Positions 1-6,866 of a stretch of 7,052 nucleotides of DNA are shown here, in pieces; the stretch's first letter is position 1, and each line of letters opens with the position of its first letter. Where the stretch lies: NCBI GenBank assembly GCA_030150305.1, contig JASLGD010000423.1:1-7052 (forward strand), read 5' to 3'. Source of the DNA: Caldimonas sp. Its GTDB lineage: Bacteria; Pseudomonadota; Gammaproteobacteria; Burkholderiales; Burkholderiaceae_C. The notes below the pieces were generated by a model, which had not been told where the DNA came from, did not search any database, and saw only the letters and a list, made by a program, of their open reading frames with translations. The position numbers and the translations under genes were made by a program.

Positions 1-1114
1 GCAGCGCCTCTCTCGCGGTCAGCCAGCGCCCGGGCTCGTCGCCGCGCAGCTTGGCGACGGCGGCCGCAGTGCCGACGACGTTGAGCATGTTCGTCGTCAA
101 GGTCGAGCACGAGCCGTCGGAGCCGAGGCTGACGTTGACACCGGCATCGATCAGCTCGCGCACCGGCGCGACGCCCGAGCCGAGCATGAGGTTGCTCCAC
201 GGGTTGTGCTGCGCGGTCGCGCCGCTGCTCGCGAGCAACTCGATCTCCCGCGGGCGCAGCCAGACCGCGTGGATCAGGCTGGTCGCCGGCTTCAGGAAGC
301 CGATCCGGTCGAGGTACGCGACGATCGTCGAGCCGTTGAAGAGCGCGCCGGTGACGAGCTGCAGCCGCGTCTCCTGGACGTGCGAGATCACCGGCAGCGC
401 GAGCTCGTCGGCGAGCGCGCGCATGCGAATCAGGAACGCCTCGCTGCAACGCTGCGGCGCCGACACCGAGACCAGCACGCCGACGCGGTGCGCGCGCGGA
501 TGGCGCACCGCCGCGAGCTCGCGCACCAGCGCCTCGAACTCCTCGCTGCTCGTCCGCGGCGCCGCACGCAACTGCAGCGCGAGCTCGGCCGGCACCAGCT
601 CGTCGACGAAGGGCAGGCTGTCGATCAGCGCCCGGTCCATCATGCCGAAGCCGACCAGCGCGCGGATGCCGACGTCCTCGTAGGCCTGCAGCGCCGCGTC
701 GACGGCGCCGTGGTCGATGCCGGCGGCCTGGGGGAAGTCGTCGACCAGCGTCGTGCAGCCGCTGCGGAGCGACTCGATCGCCCCGATCATCGTGCGCAGA
801 TAGACCTGGCGCGGCGTCAGCGGCACCGGCACGCGCGGGCGGACAAGCTGCATCCAGAGCTCGAGCGGCAGGTTCTCGGCGCGGCCGCGCTGGAAGTGCT
901 CGTTCGAGTGCTGGTGGCCGTTGACGAGGCCGGGCACGAGCAGTCGGTCGGCCAGCTCGACGACCTCGTCGACGGCGGCGGAGATCGTCCGCGCCGGCTC
1001 GATCGCGGCGATGCGGTCGCCTTCGACGAGGACGTCGAGCGGGCGGCGCTCGAACGCGAGCGCGTCGCCGAGCAGGGCGACGGCGCCGCGCAGGAGGGTG
1101 CGGTGCGGCGTCAT
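1..1114 (-). CDS. Amidohydrolase-superfamily deaminase/chlorohydrolase-like enzyme, C-terminus cut off by window edge
   Basis: Metal-dependent cytoplasmic hydrolase of the amidohydrolase superfamily, in the subgroup of guanine, cytosine and MTA/SAH deaminases and TrzA/AtzA-type s-triazine hydrolases. The frame is open from ATG 1114 to the left window edge, about 371 residues; family members are usually about 420-470, so the last part is missing. An N-terminal beta-rich segment (about residues 1-60) leads into PGLVNGHQH, with metal ligands H67 and H69. Then come VISHVQET (H245 and E248, the H-x-x-E pair typical of aminohydrolases), SLIHAVWL (H282) and GSDGS (D333). The complete metal/catalytic set is therefore present, and the part seen looks intact. 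The ATG is chosen because the usual N-terminal strand follows it directly; no clear ribosome-binding site precedes it. It is divergent from the deacetylase gene, 83 bases away from that gene's start. The likely reaction is hydrolytic removal of an amino group from a heterocycle; the substrate is unknown. Confidence 0.88.
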   Translation of the reverse strand, partial: MTPHRTLLRGAVALLGDALAFERRPLDVLVEGDRIAAIEPARTISAAVDEVVELADRLLVPGLVNGHQHSNEHFQRGRAENLPLELWMQLVRPRVPVPLTPRQVYLRTMIGAIESLRSGCTTLVDDFPQAAGIDHGAVDAALQAYEDVGIRALVGFGMMDRALIDSLPFVDELVPAELALQLRAAPRTSSEEFEALVRELAAVRHPRAHRVGVLVSVSAPQRCSEAFLIRMRALADELALPVISHVQETRLQLVTGALFNGSTIVAYLDRIGFLKPATSLIHAVWLRPREIELLASSGATAQHNPWSNLMLGSGVAPVRELIDAGVNVSLGSDGSCSTLTTNMLNVVGTAAAVAKLRGDEPGRWLTAREAL

Positions 1115-1143
1115 GTCGGCTCGCGCCGGCGCGGCACGCGGCG

Positions 1144-1164
1144 TGCATGATGGCGGCACATGCA
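1144..1164. promoter_or_regulatory. Candidate operator: inverted repeat TGCATG-N9-CATGCA between divergent genes
   Basis: Perfect 6-base arms (1144-1149 and 1159-1164) are separated by 9 bases. They lie in the 83-base gap between the amidohydrolase start (1114) and the deacetylase start (1198). Just beside them, GCACG-CGG-CGTGC forms a small second inverted repeat. A dimeric regulator controlling both divergent genes could bind here, but short repeats occur by chance in GC-rich DNA and no clear -35/-10 or -24/-12 promoter was found in this gap. Confidence 0.3.
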
Positions 1165-1197
1165 ACGATTGTCTGCGCACGGCCGCCCGGCGGATCG

Positions 1198-2082
1198 ATG
1201 AGGACGCTGCCGACGCACGGCCGCTTCGCCTATTCGCCGATCGTGGCGCGGCCGCGCTACGACTGGCCGAACGGCGGCCGTCTTGCGCTCTACATCGGCT
1301 TCAACGTCGAGCACTTCGCCTTCGGCGAAGGTCTGGGGGCGCGCCTGGCGCCGGCGGCGGCCGGCGTCGACGTCCTCAACTACGCCTGGCGCGAGTACGG
1401 CAATCGCGTCGGAGCCTGGCGCTGCCTCGAGCTGTTCGAGTCGCTCGGCCTGCCGGTCGCGGCGATCGTCAACAGCGCGGTCTGCGAGCACGCGCCGGCG
1501 CTGATCGACGCCTTCGTGAGGCGCGGCGACGAGATCGTCGGCCACGGGCACAGCAATGCCGAGGCGCAGGGCGCGATGAGCGAGAGCGACGAACGCGCGC
1601 TGCTGGTCGATTGCCGCGAGCGCCTGCGTCGCGCGAGCGGCCAGGTGCCGACCGGCTGGCTCTCGCCCTGGATCTCGGAGAGCGCGGTCACGCCCGACCT
1701 GCTCGTCGAAGCCGGCTACCGATACACCCTCGACTGGTGCCACGACGACCAGCCGACGCAGCTGGCGACGCGCGCCGGCCCGCTCTGGTCGATCCCGTAT
1801 CCGCAGGAGGTCAACGACATTCCGATGATCGTCGCGCGGGCGATGAGCGGGAGCGATTTCGCCGACCTGATCGTCGACCACTTCGACGAGATGCATGCGC
1901 AGTCGGTCGCCGAGCCGCTCGTGATGGGCATCGCGCTGCATCCGTATCTCGTCGGCCAGCCGCATCGCCTGCGACCCTTGCGCAAGGCATTGCAGCATCT
2001 TGCCGCGGCGCACGGAACGTGGTGGACGACGCCGGGCAGGATCTGCGACGCGGTCGAGCGGCCGGCGTCGAGCTCAGCGTAG
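1198..2082 (+). CDS. PuuE-like polysaccharide deacetylase / allantoinase-family hydrolase
   Basis: A 294-residue protein of the NodB-fold (carbohydrate esterase 4) family, in the branch that holds PuuE/HpxB-type allantoinases rather than true sugar deacetylases. Visible blocks are RPRYDWPNG (18-26), NVEHFAFGEG (36-45, where NodB enzymes have TFDDG), VNSAVCEH (91-98), the metal-site region GHGHSN (115-120, H116 and H118), GWLSPWISES (153-162), DWCHDDQP (179-186), EVNDIPM (204-210) and HPYLVGQPHR (248-257). There is no signal peptide, so it acts in the cytoplasm, which fits an amide-ring hydrolase more than a cell-wall enzyme. ATG 1198 is preferred over in-frame ATGs at 1147 and 1150: the family's conserved N-terminus begins just after it, and the extra 17 residues look unrelated. 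It ends 9 bases inside the 3' end of the convergent racemase gene. It probably opens a cyclic amide or hydrolyses a related C-N bond; the exact substrate is unknown. Confidence 0.85.
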   Translation: MRTLPTHGRFAYSPIVARPRYDWPNGGRLALYIGFNVEHFAFGEGLGARLAPAAAGVDVLNYAWREYGNRVGAWRCLELFESLGLPVAAIVNSAVCEHAPALIDAFVRRGDEIVGHGHSNAEAQGAMSESDERALLVDCRERLRRASGQVPTGWLSPWISESAVTPDLLVEAGYRYTLDWCHDDQPTQLATRAGPLWSIPYPQEVNDIPMIVARAMSGSDFADLIVDHFDEMHAQSVAEPLVMGIALHPYLVGQPHRLRPLRKALQHLAAAHGTWWTTPGRICDAVERPASSSA

Positions 2083-2730
2083 CGCCGCGAGCGCGGCGCG
2101 CGCGGCGGCATCGACGCTGTCGACGAGCGGCACCGCGAGCCTCGGCGTGGCCGCCGAGGCGATTGCCGCGGCCATGCCGGCGAGCGCCGCGCCTCCGAGC
2201 ACGACCGCATCGACGCCGTGCGCCGCGCTGCGACAGGCGTCGCCCAAGGCGACCAGCGCGCGCTCGGGGTCGGCGGCGAGCTCGGCACCGGTCGCGGCGA
2301 CGATCGACACCATTGCGAGCCGATCGGAGAGCTCGAGCGCGCGTGCGAGGCGAGCGAGCATCGGCCCCCACGCGGCGCCGCCGGTGACGATCGCGAACCG
2401 GCCGTGGCTCGCGGCCTCGCGCATCGCCGCCTCGGCCAGGCCGATCACCGGCAGCGCGAGCGCCTCGCGCAGCGCGAACACGCCCGGGTCGCCGAAGCAG
2501 CCGACGATGATCGCGTCTGGCCGGCCGTGGCCATCGCAGTGCTCGCTGCATGCCTCGAGCGCGGCGTGCGCGGCGACCACGTAGCTGGCCTCGCTCGCGA
2601 TGTAGCTTGCGCCGAAGCGCGCGGTGATCGCCTCGACCTCGGCCGCGGCGCCGACGGCGGCGCCGATCCGGCGTGCGAGCAGCTCGGTGACCGCGACGCT
2701 GGTGTTCGGATTGACGACGAGCAGCTTCAT
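2074..2730 (-). CDS. Asp/Glu/hydantoin racemase family protein (HpxA/HyuA-like)
   Basis: A 218-residue cytoplasmic protein of the aspartate/glutamate/hydantoin racemase superfamily, whose members invert the stereocentre of hydantoins or allantoin using two cysteines. Signatures are VVNPNTS (5-11), AIIVGCFGDPG (73-83, first catalytic cysteine C78), PVIGLAEAA (94-102) and FAIVTGGAAWGPML (112-125). The second active-site segment reads AVVLGGAALAGMA (175-187): the usual LGCAGM cysteine is a glycine at about position 180. Length fits the family. The ATG (2730-2728) overlaps the upstream permease's stop in an ATGA junction, so translation is probably coupled and the gene is the last of the transporter operon. 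The partnership with a PuuE-type hydrolase resembles HpxA/HpxB. With one cysteine missing, racemase activity is uncertain; a one-cysteine isomerase, a decarboxylase-like or a binding role are alternatives. Confidence 0.88.
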   Translation of the reverse strand: MKLLVVNPNTSVAVTELLARRIGAAVGAAAEVEAITARFGASYIASEASYVVAAHAALEACSEHCDGHGRPDAIIVGCFGDPGVFALREALALPVIGLAEAAMREAASHGRFAIVTGGAAWGPMLARLARALELSDRLAMVSIVAATGAELAADPERALVALGDACRSAAHGVDAVVLGGAALAGMAAAIASAATPRLAVPLVDSVDAAARAALAALR

Positions 2731-3629
2731 TCGCGCGCGCCGCCGCGCCCGGCGCGACGCGCGCGCAGCAAGGCGACGCTGATCAGCGCGATCGCGATCA
2801 CGAGCAACGAGACGCCGGTCGTGATCGTGCCGAGCGCGTAGATCGCCGGGTCGGTGACCGTCGTCGTCAGCCCCTGCAGCTCGAGCGGCAAGGTGTTGAG
2901 ATCGCCGATCGCTTGCGACGAGCGCGAGATCTCGTCCCAGCTGAGCGTGAAGCCGAACATGCCGATGCCGATCACCGAGGGCGCGATCAGCGGCAGGACG
3001 ACGTGCCAGAAGGCCTGCCACGGCGTCGCGCCCTGGTCGCGCGCGGCTTCCTCGTAGGCGGGGTTGAAGCGGTTGAAGACCGCGAACATGATCAGCAGGC
3101 CGAACGGCAGCGTCCAGGTGAGGTGCGCGCCGAGGCCCGAGGTGAACATGCCGAGCGAGGTCGTGAAGCTCTCGAGCGCGCCGGTCGCGCCGACCGCCGC
3201 GAGCAGCCACTTGAGCGCACTGTCGATGAGCCGGAACTGCAGGCCGATGCCGAGCGAGACGATGATCGACGGCATGATCAGGCTCGCCACCGCGACGTAG
3301 AAGAGCAGATCCGCGCCGACGAACTTCTTGCGAAAGGCGAGCCCGGCCGAGAGCGAGAGCAGCACCGTCAGCGCCATCACCGCGGCGCCGAGCGCGAACG
3401 AGCGGCGCACCGCGGCGCCGATGTCGACCACCCCGAGCCCGTGCCAGAGCTTGGCGTACCAGTGCAGCGAGAGGCCGCGCATCGGGAACGTCAGGCCGCC
3501 CTCGGGGCCCTGGAAGCTGAGGACGAAGATCGTGATCACGGGGCCGTAGAGGAACAGCACGAACAGCGCGAACAGGATCGCGAGCGGCCAGAAGCCCTTC
3601 TTGCGCGGCTCGGAACGTCCGACGGTCAT
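2727..3629 (-). CDS. ABC transporter inner-membrane permease, PotC-like
   Basis: A 300-residue permease of the binding-protein-dependent family (spermidine/putrescine type, second permease). It has about six hydrophobic membrane helices, the first at about residues 14-38 and the last at about 270-289. The cytoplasmic EAA coupling loop is clear at about 193-213 (EEAARDQGATPWQAFWHVVLP), which docks on the ATPase. The C-terminus is arginine-rich and cytoplasmic. The start ATG 3629 lies 1 base after the stop of the preceding permease, and the stop overlaps the racemase start, so it sits in the middle of a coupled operon. It forms the membrane channel with the other permease. The family carries polyamines, but also amino-acid-like and opine compounds, so the fold does not name the substrate. 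Confidence 0.93.
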   Translation of the reverse strand: MTVGRSEPRKKGFWPLAILFALFVLFLYGPVITIFVLSFQGPEGGLTFPMRGLSLHWYAKLWHGLGVVDIGAAVRRSFALGAAVMALTVLLSLSAGLAFRKKFVGADLLFYVAVASLIMPSIIVSLGIGLQFRLIDSALKWLLAAVGATGALESFTTSLGMFTSGLGAHLTWTLPFGLLIMFAVFNRFNPAYEEAARDQGATPWQAFWHVVLPLIAPSVIGIGMFGFTLSWDEISRSSQAIGDLNTLPLELQGLTTTVTDPAIYALGTITTGVSLLVIAIALISVALLRARRAGRGGARE

Positions 3630-3630
3630 C

Positions 3631-4509
3631 TCAGAGCTCGCGTCGCAGGTCGACCAGGCGATTCAGGGCGACGATGATCGAGAGCACGACGGCGAGCAGC
3701 ACGACTGCGTTGGCGGCGGCGAGCGGGAACTGCAGGTACGAGGTCTGGACCTGGATGATCTTTCCGACCGAGGCGATCTGCTGCCCGCCCATCACGCCGA
3801 CGGTGACGAAGTCGCCCATGACGATGGTGATGACGAAGATCGAGCCGATCAGGATTCCGGTGCGCGAGAGCGGCACGATCACGTTGACGAGCGTCTGCCA
3901 GCCGCTCGCGCCGGCGTCGGCGGCGGCCTCGAGCAGCGAGCGATCGATGCGCATCATCGAGTTGAAGATCGGCACCAGCATGAACATCGTGTAGAGGTGG
4001 ACGAAGGTCAGCACGACCGAGAAGTCGGAGAAGAGCAGCCACTCGACGGGCTTGTCGGTCAGGCCGAGACCGAGCAGCACCTGGTTGACGAGGCCGTTGC
4101 GGCCGAGGAGCGGCAGCCACGAGATCATGCGGATCACGTTCGACGTCCAGAACGGGATCGTGCAGACGATGAAGAGCAGCGTCTGCGCGGCGCTCGAGCG
4201 CACGTGGAAGGCCAGGAAGTACGCGATCGCGAAGCCGAGCACCAGCGTCACCGCCCACGCCGCGAACGAGAAGCGCAGCGTCGACCAGTAGGTCTTCAGC
4301 GTCACGCAAGGCTCGGCCAGGTTGGCGCAGCCGGCGAAGATGGTCGCGTAGTTGTCGAAGCTGAAGCCGGGCTTGAGCTCGTAGTCGCTCGTCGGCCACA
4401 GGCTCACCGCGCCGACGAGGAGAAGCGGCGCGACGAAGAAGAACACGAACACCGCCGCGAACGGCAGCGCTTGCAGCCAGGCCGGCGGGCCGTCGCCGGC
4501 CCTACGCAC
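3631..4509 (-). CDS. ABC transporter inner-membrane permease, PotB-like
   Basis: A 292-residue permease, partner of the PotC-like protein. The first membrane helix is at about residues 12-36. A periplasmic segment of about 40-75 with two cysteines (C61 and C68, possibly a disulphide) follows, then five more helices. The EAA loop is at about 193-213 (LLEAAADAGASGWQTLVNVIV). The start is GTG at 4509, the only usable start between an in-frame TGA (the stop of the binding-protein gene) and the first helix; no purine-rich ribosome-binding site precedes it. It lies 15 bases after the binding-protein gene, so it is probably translated by re-initiation. It forms a heterodimeric channel with the following gene product. 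Confidence 0.92.
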   Translation of the reverse strand: MRRAGDGPPAWLQALPFAAVFVFFFVAPLLLVGAVSLWPTSDYELKPGFSFDNYATIFAGCANLAEPCVTLKTYWSTLRFSFAAWAVTLVLGFAIAYFLAFHVRSSAAQTLLFIVCTIPFWTSNVIRMISWLPLLGRNGLVNQVLLGLGLTDKPVEWLLFSDFSVVLTFVHLYTMFMLVPIFNSMMRIDRSLLEAAADAGASGWQTLVNVIVPLSRTGILIGSIFVITIVMGDFVTVGVMGGQQIASVGKIIQVQTSYLQFPLAAANAVVLLAVVLSIIVALNRLVDLRREL

Positions 4510-4524
4510 GACGGGAGGCGACGA

Positions 4525-5775
4525 TCAGGCGGCCACGAACTCGTTCCACTTCTGGACCATGTACGTGTTCTCGTCCATCAGCGCGTTCCAGCAGGCGATG
4601 CCGCCCATGCGCTGCTCGTACGAGCCGCCGTCGCGGCTGCTGCCCGCCTTGGCGAGCAGCTCGCCGTTGGGCGACTTGATGTCCTGCGTCGCGGGCTTGC
4701 CTTCCATCCAGTAGGCCCACTCGTACGGTTCCATCTTCGCCTTTGCGGTCTCGAGGACGGCCGAGTAGTAGCCCTGGCGGTTGAGGTAGGCGCCTGCCCA
4801 GCCGTCGAGGAACCAGTTGATGAAGACGTAGGCGGCGTCGAGCTTCTTGCCCGAGAGCGTCGAGGGCAGCCCGAAGCCCGCGGCCCAGGCGCGATAGCCC
4901 TCCTTCAACGGCTGGAAGACGCACGGGACGCCCTTGACGCGCACCGCAGTGACGGCCGGCGACCACATCGACTGGATCACGACCTCGCCCGAGGCCATCA
5001 GGTTGACGCTCTCGTTGAAGTCCTTCCAGAGCGAGCGGAACTGGCCGGCCTTCTTCGCGTCGATCAGCGTCTTGATCGTGAGGTCGATCTCCTTCTTCGT
5101 CATGTTGCCCTTGTCGGGGTACTTGTAGAGGCCCTTGGCCTCGACCACCATGGCCGCGTCCATGATGCCGATCGACGGGATGTTGAGGATCGCGGCCTTG
5201 CCCTTGAACTCCGGGTTGAGCAACTCGGCCCACGAGTCGATCGGCCGCTTGATGAGATCGGGGCGGATGCCGAGCGTGTCGGCGTTGTAGACGGTCGGGA
5301 TCAGCGACATCCACTGCGTCGGCGCCTTGGCGAACGTCTTCGACTTCTCGCTCTCGAGGAAGATCACCTTCTTCGGCGCCGTGCCCTGGTCGCCGACCGG
5401 CTTGCCGGCGACCATGCCGGTCGTGAAGAGGGTCGTGATCTTGTCGGCGTTCTTGATCTTCTTGGTGTCGATGCCCTTGAGGTTGCCGGTCGGCACGATC
5501 TTCTTCAGCGAGAAGTACTCGGTGTCGAGCAGGTCGAAGCTGTTCGGCGAGGTGACGGCGCGCTTGGTCACCTCGTCGGTGTTGACGGCGACGTACTGGA
5601 TCTCGATGCCGGTGTCGGCCTTGAACTTGTCGGCGATCGTCTTGTCCTGGTTGACGGCGGTGCCGAGGTAGCGCAGCACCACCTTCTCCTGCGCGTGGAT
5701 CGCCGGGAAGACGCCGCTGGCGAGGATGCCGGCGGCGCCCTGGAGCACGGTGCGGCGTGTGGTCTCTCGGGTCAT
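4525..5775 (-). CDS. Tat-exported periplasmic substrate-binding protein of a PotD/PotF-like ABC transporter
   Basis: A 416-residue extracytoplasmic binding protein that captures the substrate and delivers it to the permeases. The N-terminus has a twin-arginine signal (TTRRTVLQG, R7-R8), a hydrophobic stretch and a likely cleavage site after A28 (AIHA-Q), so it is exported folded. The mature part starts with VVLRYLGTAVNQD and continues with two-lobe binding-protein features: YNADTLGI (163-170), WAELLNPEFKGKAAI (182-196), VVIQSMWSP (265-273), PLKEGYRAWAAGFGLPS (289-305) and FINWFLDGWAGAYLNRQGYYS (318-338, the C-terminal helix that follows this in the PotD family). At the point where PotD has WMD, with an aspartate gripping the amine, this protein reads WAA. 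ATG 5775 is supported by a strong ribosome-binding site. It lies 41 bases after the ATPase gene and 15 before the permease gene. The substrate is unknown and is probably not a simple polyamine. Confidence 0.92.
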   Translation of the reverse strand: MTRETTRRTVLQGAAGILASGVFPAIHAQEKVVLRYLGTAVNQDKTIADKFKADTGIEIQYVAVNTDEVTKRAVTSPNSFDLLDTEYFSLKKIVPTGNLKGIDTKKIKNADKITTLFTTGMVAGKPVGDQGTAPKKVIFLESEKSKTFAKAPTQWMSLIPTVYNADTLGIRPDLIKRPIDSWAELLNPEFKGKAAILNIPSIGIMDAAMVVEAKGLYKYPDKGNMTKKEIDLTIKTLIDAKKAGQFRSLWKDFNESVNLMASGEVVIQSMWSPAVTAVRVKGVPCVFQPLKEGYRAWAAGFGLPSTLSGKKLDAAYVFINWFLDGWAGAYLNRQGYYSAVLETAKAKMEPYEWAYWMEGKPATQDIKSPNGELLAKAGSSRDGGSYEQRMGGIACWNALMDENTYMVQKWNEFVAA

Positions 5776-5781
5776 GGTGTT

Positions 5782-5786
5782 CTCCT
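5782..5786 (-). promoter_or_regulatory. Strong ribosome-binding site of the binding-protein gene
   Basis: AGGAG (within AGAGGAGA) lies 6 bases before ATG 5775. It is the only strong Shine-Dalgarno sequence in this operon, consistent with the binding protein being made in excess over the membrane components. Confidence 0.85.
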
Positions 5787-5816
5787 CTGTGTGATCGGTT
5801 CGGGCGACGGCGGACG

Positions 5817-6812
5817 CTATGCGACGAGCGGGTGGACGTCGTTGGCGGCCCAGTGCGCCGACGCGCTGTCGCCGGGCTGCCACGGCGCGGCGGCGAAGCT
5901 CGCCTCGGAGAGCAGGACGCTCAGCTCGGCGACCGCGTCGCTGGCGAGCGTGACGACGACGTGCGTGCCCTGGTACTCGACCGCGCGCACGGTCGCGGCG
6001 ATGACGTTGGCGCCGGCCGGAAGCGGCGCGCGGCTGAGCTGGGTCTTGTCGGCGCGCACTGCGACCAGACCGGTGGCGGCGCCGGGAATGACGTTGTGGC
6101 CGCCGATGAAGCGGGCGACGAACTCGGTGAGCGGCGCGTTGAACACCTCGCGCGGATGGCCTTGCTGCTCGATCCGGCCGGCGTTCATCACGACCACGAG
6201 ATCGGCCAGCGCCATCGCCTCTTCCTGCGAGTGGGTGACGTGGACGAAGGTCATCGAGAGCTTGGCCTGCCACTCCTTGAGCTCGGCGCGCAGGCGGATC
6301 CGCAGGAACGGATCGAGCGCCGAGAGCGGCTCGTCGAGCAGCAGCACCTTCGGCTCGTTGATCAGGGCCCGGGCGAGCGCGACGCGCTGCTGCTGGCCGC
6401 CGGAGAGCTCGCCGGGCTTTCGCGTCGCGAGCGCGGCGAGCGAGACGCGCTCGAGCAGCTCTGCCGCGCGCGCATGGCGGGTCGGGCGATCGATGCCGCG
6501 CATCTTGAGGCTGAAGGCGACGTTGTCGAGTGCGCTCAGGTGCGGAAAGAGCGCGTAGCTTTGGAACATCATCGCCGTGCCGCGCTCGGCCGCGGGCAGG
6601 TCGGTGATGTTGCGCGCGCCGAGCAGGATGTCGCCCTCGCTCACCGCCTCGTGGCCTGCGACCATGCGCAGCGTCGTCGTCTTGCCGCAACCCGACGGAC
6701 CGAGCAGGCAGCAGTAGCGCCCGCCTTCGATCCGCAGGTCGATTCGGTCGACGGCGGTCGTTGCGCCGTACTGCTTGACCAGGTGGATCAGCTCGAGGTC
6801 AGGACTGCTCAT
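5817..6812 (-). CDS. ABC transporter ATP-binding protein, PotA-like, with C-terminal TOBE domain
   Basis: A 331-residue ATPase that powers the importer from the cytoplasmic face. Visible motifs are Walker A GPSGCGKT (38-45), Q-loop MMFQSYALFPHL (81-92, Q84), signature LSGGQQQR (136-143), Walker B VLLLDEP (156-162), D-loop SALD (164-167) and switch histidine HVTH (H194). The C-terminal TOBE regulatory/substrate-sensing domain covers about 238-331 (NVIPGAA; ATVRAVEYQGTHVVV). All catalytic residues are intact. ATG 6812 is chosen because the first conserved strand (LELIHLVKQYG) follows at once. An in-frame TTG at 6851 would add 13 residues but lies within or upstream of the promoter, so it cannot be on the transcript predicted here. 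There is no Shine-Dalgarno sequence, and the predicted leader is only about 12 bases. It is the first gene of the operon ATPase, binding protein, two permeases, racemase-like protein. Confidence 0.95.
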   Translation of the reverse strand: MSSPDLELIHLVKQYGATTAVDRIDLRIEGGRYCCLLGPSGCGKTTTLRMVAGHEAVSEGDILLGARNITDLPAAERGTAMMFQSYALFPHLSALDNVAFSLKMRGIDRPTRHARAAELLERVSLAALATRKPGELSGGQQQRVALARALINEPKVLLLDEPLSALDPFLRIRLRAELKEWQAKLSMTFVHVTHSQEEAMALADLVVVMNAGRIEQQGHPREVFNAPLTEFVARFIGGHNVIPGAATGLVAVRADKTQLSRAPLPAGANVIAATVRAVEYQGTHVVVTLASDAVAELSVLLSEASFAAAPWQPGDSASAHWAANDVHPLVA

Positions 6813-6834
6813 GTCGGGCCAGGGAGCATCCGAT

Positions 6835-6850
6835 TGCAACGGCCGTGCCA
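6835..6850 (-). promoter_or_regulatory. Sigma-54 (RpoN) -24/-12 promoter of the transporter operon
   Basis: On the minus strand the sequence reads TTTGGCACG-GCCG-TTGCAATC. The -24 element TGGCACG (6850-6844) and the -12 element TTGCA (6839-6835) both match the sigma-54 consensus exactly, with the invariant GG-N10-GC spacing (GG at 6849-6848, GC at 6837-6836). The expected start of transcription is near 6824. The site is in non-coding DNA directly before the ATPase gene and points at it. Sigma-54 promoters need an enhancer-binding activator; the operon content fits nitrogen control by NtrC or a dedicated activator encoded elsewhere. Confidence 0.85.
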
Positions 6851-6866
6851 AAGGAAGGGCGCACGG

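Noticed and set aside
206..1150. Open plus-strand frames opposite the amidohydrolase gene
   Set aside because: The minus strand encodes an amidohydrolase with the full metal-ligand set; the plus-strand translations are Arg/Asp-rich shadows.
1147..1197. ATG 1147 or 1150 as start of the deacetylase
   Set aside because: The extra N-terminal residues do not resemble the family, and the conserved part begins just after ATG 1198. It is not strictly excluded.
1111..2013. Open frame of 300 residues on the minus strand opposite the deacetylase gene
   Set aside because: The translation is Arg/Ala/Asp-rich with no recognisable motif, whereas the plus strand gives a full set of PuuE-like family motifs.
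2985..3012. TGGCACG on the minus strand inside the PotC-like gene
   Set aside because: There is no GC at the -12 position with the right spacing, and it encodes the conserved EAA-loop region.
3601..6558. A very long open frame on the plus strand opposite the transporter genes
   Set aside because: It is a by-product of high-GC codon use in the minus-strand genes. The translation is low-complexity, rich in Arg, Asp, Glu, His and Val, matches no family, and would lie opposite clearly recognised ABC transporter genes.
2727..6812. Naming the transporter genes potA, potD, potB and potC
   Set aside because: Family architecture fits, but substrate evidence is lacking: the binding protein seems to lack the polyamine aspartate, and the neighbours are heterocycle enzymes.
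6813..6851. TTG start at 6851 for the ATPase, adding 13 residues
   Set aside because: It would put the exact sigma-54 promoter inside the coding region and the start upstream of the predicted transcript; conserved sequence begins only after ATG 6812.
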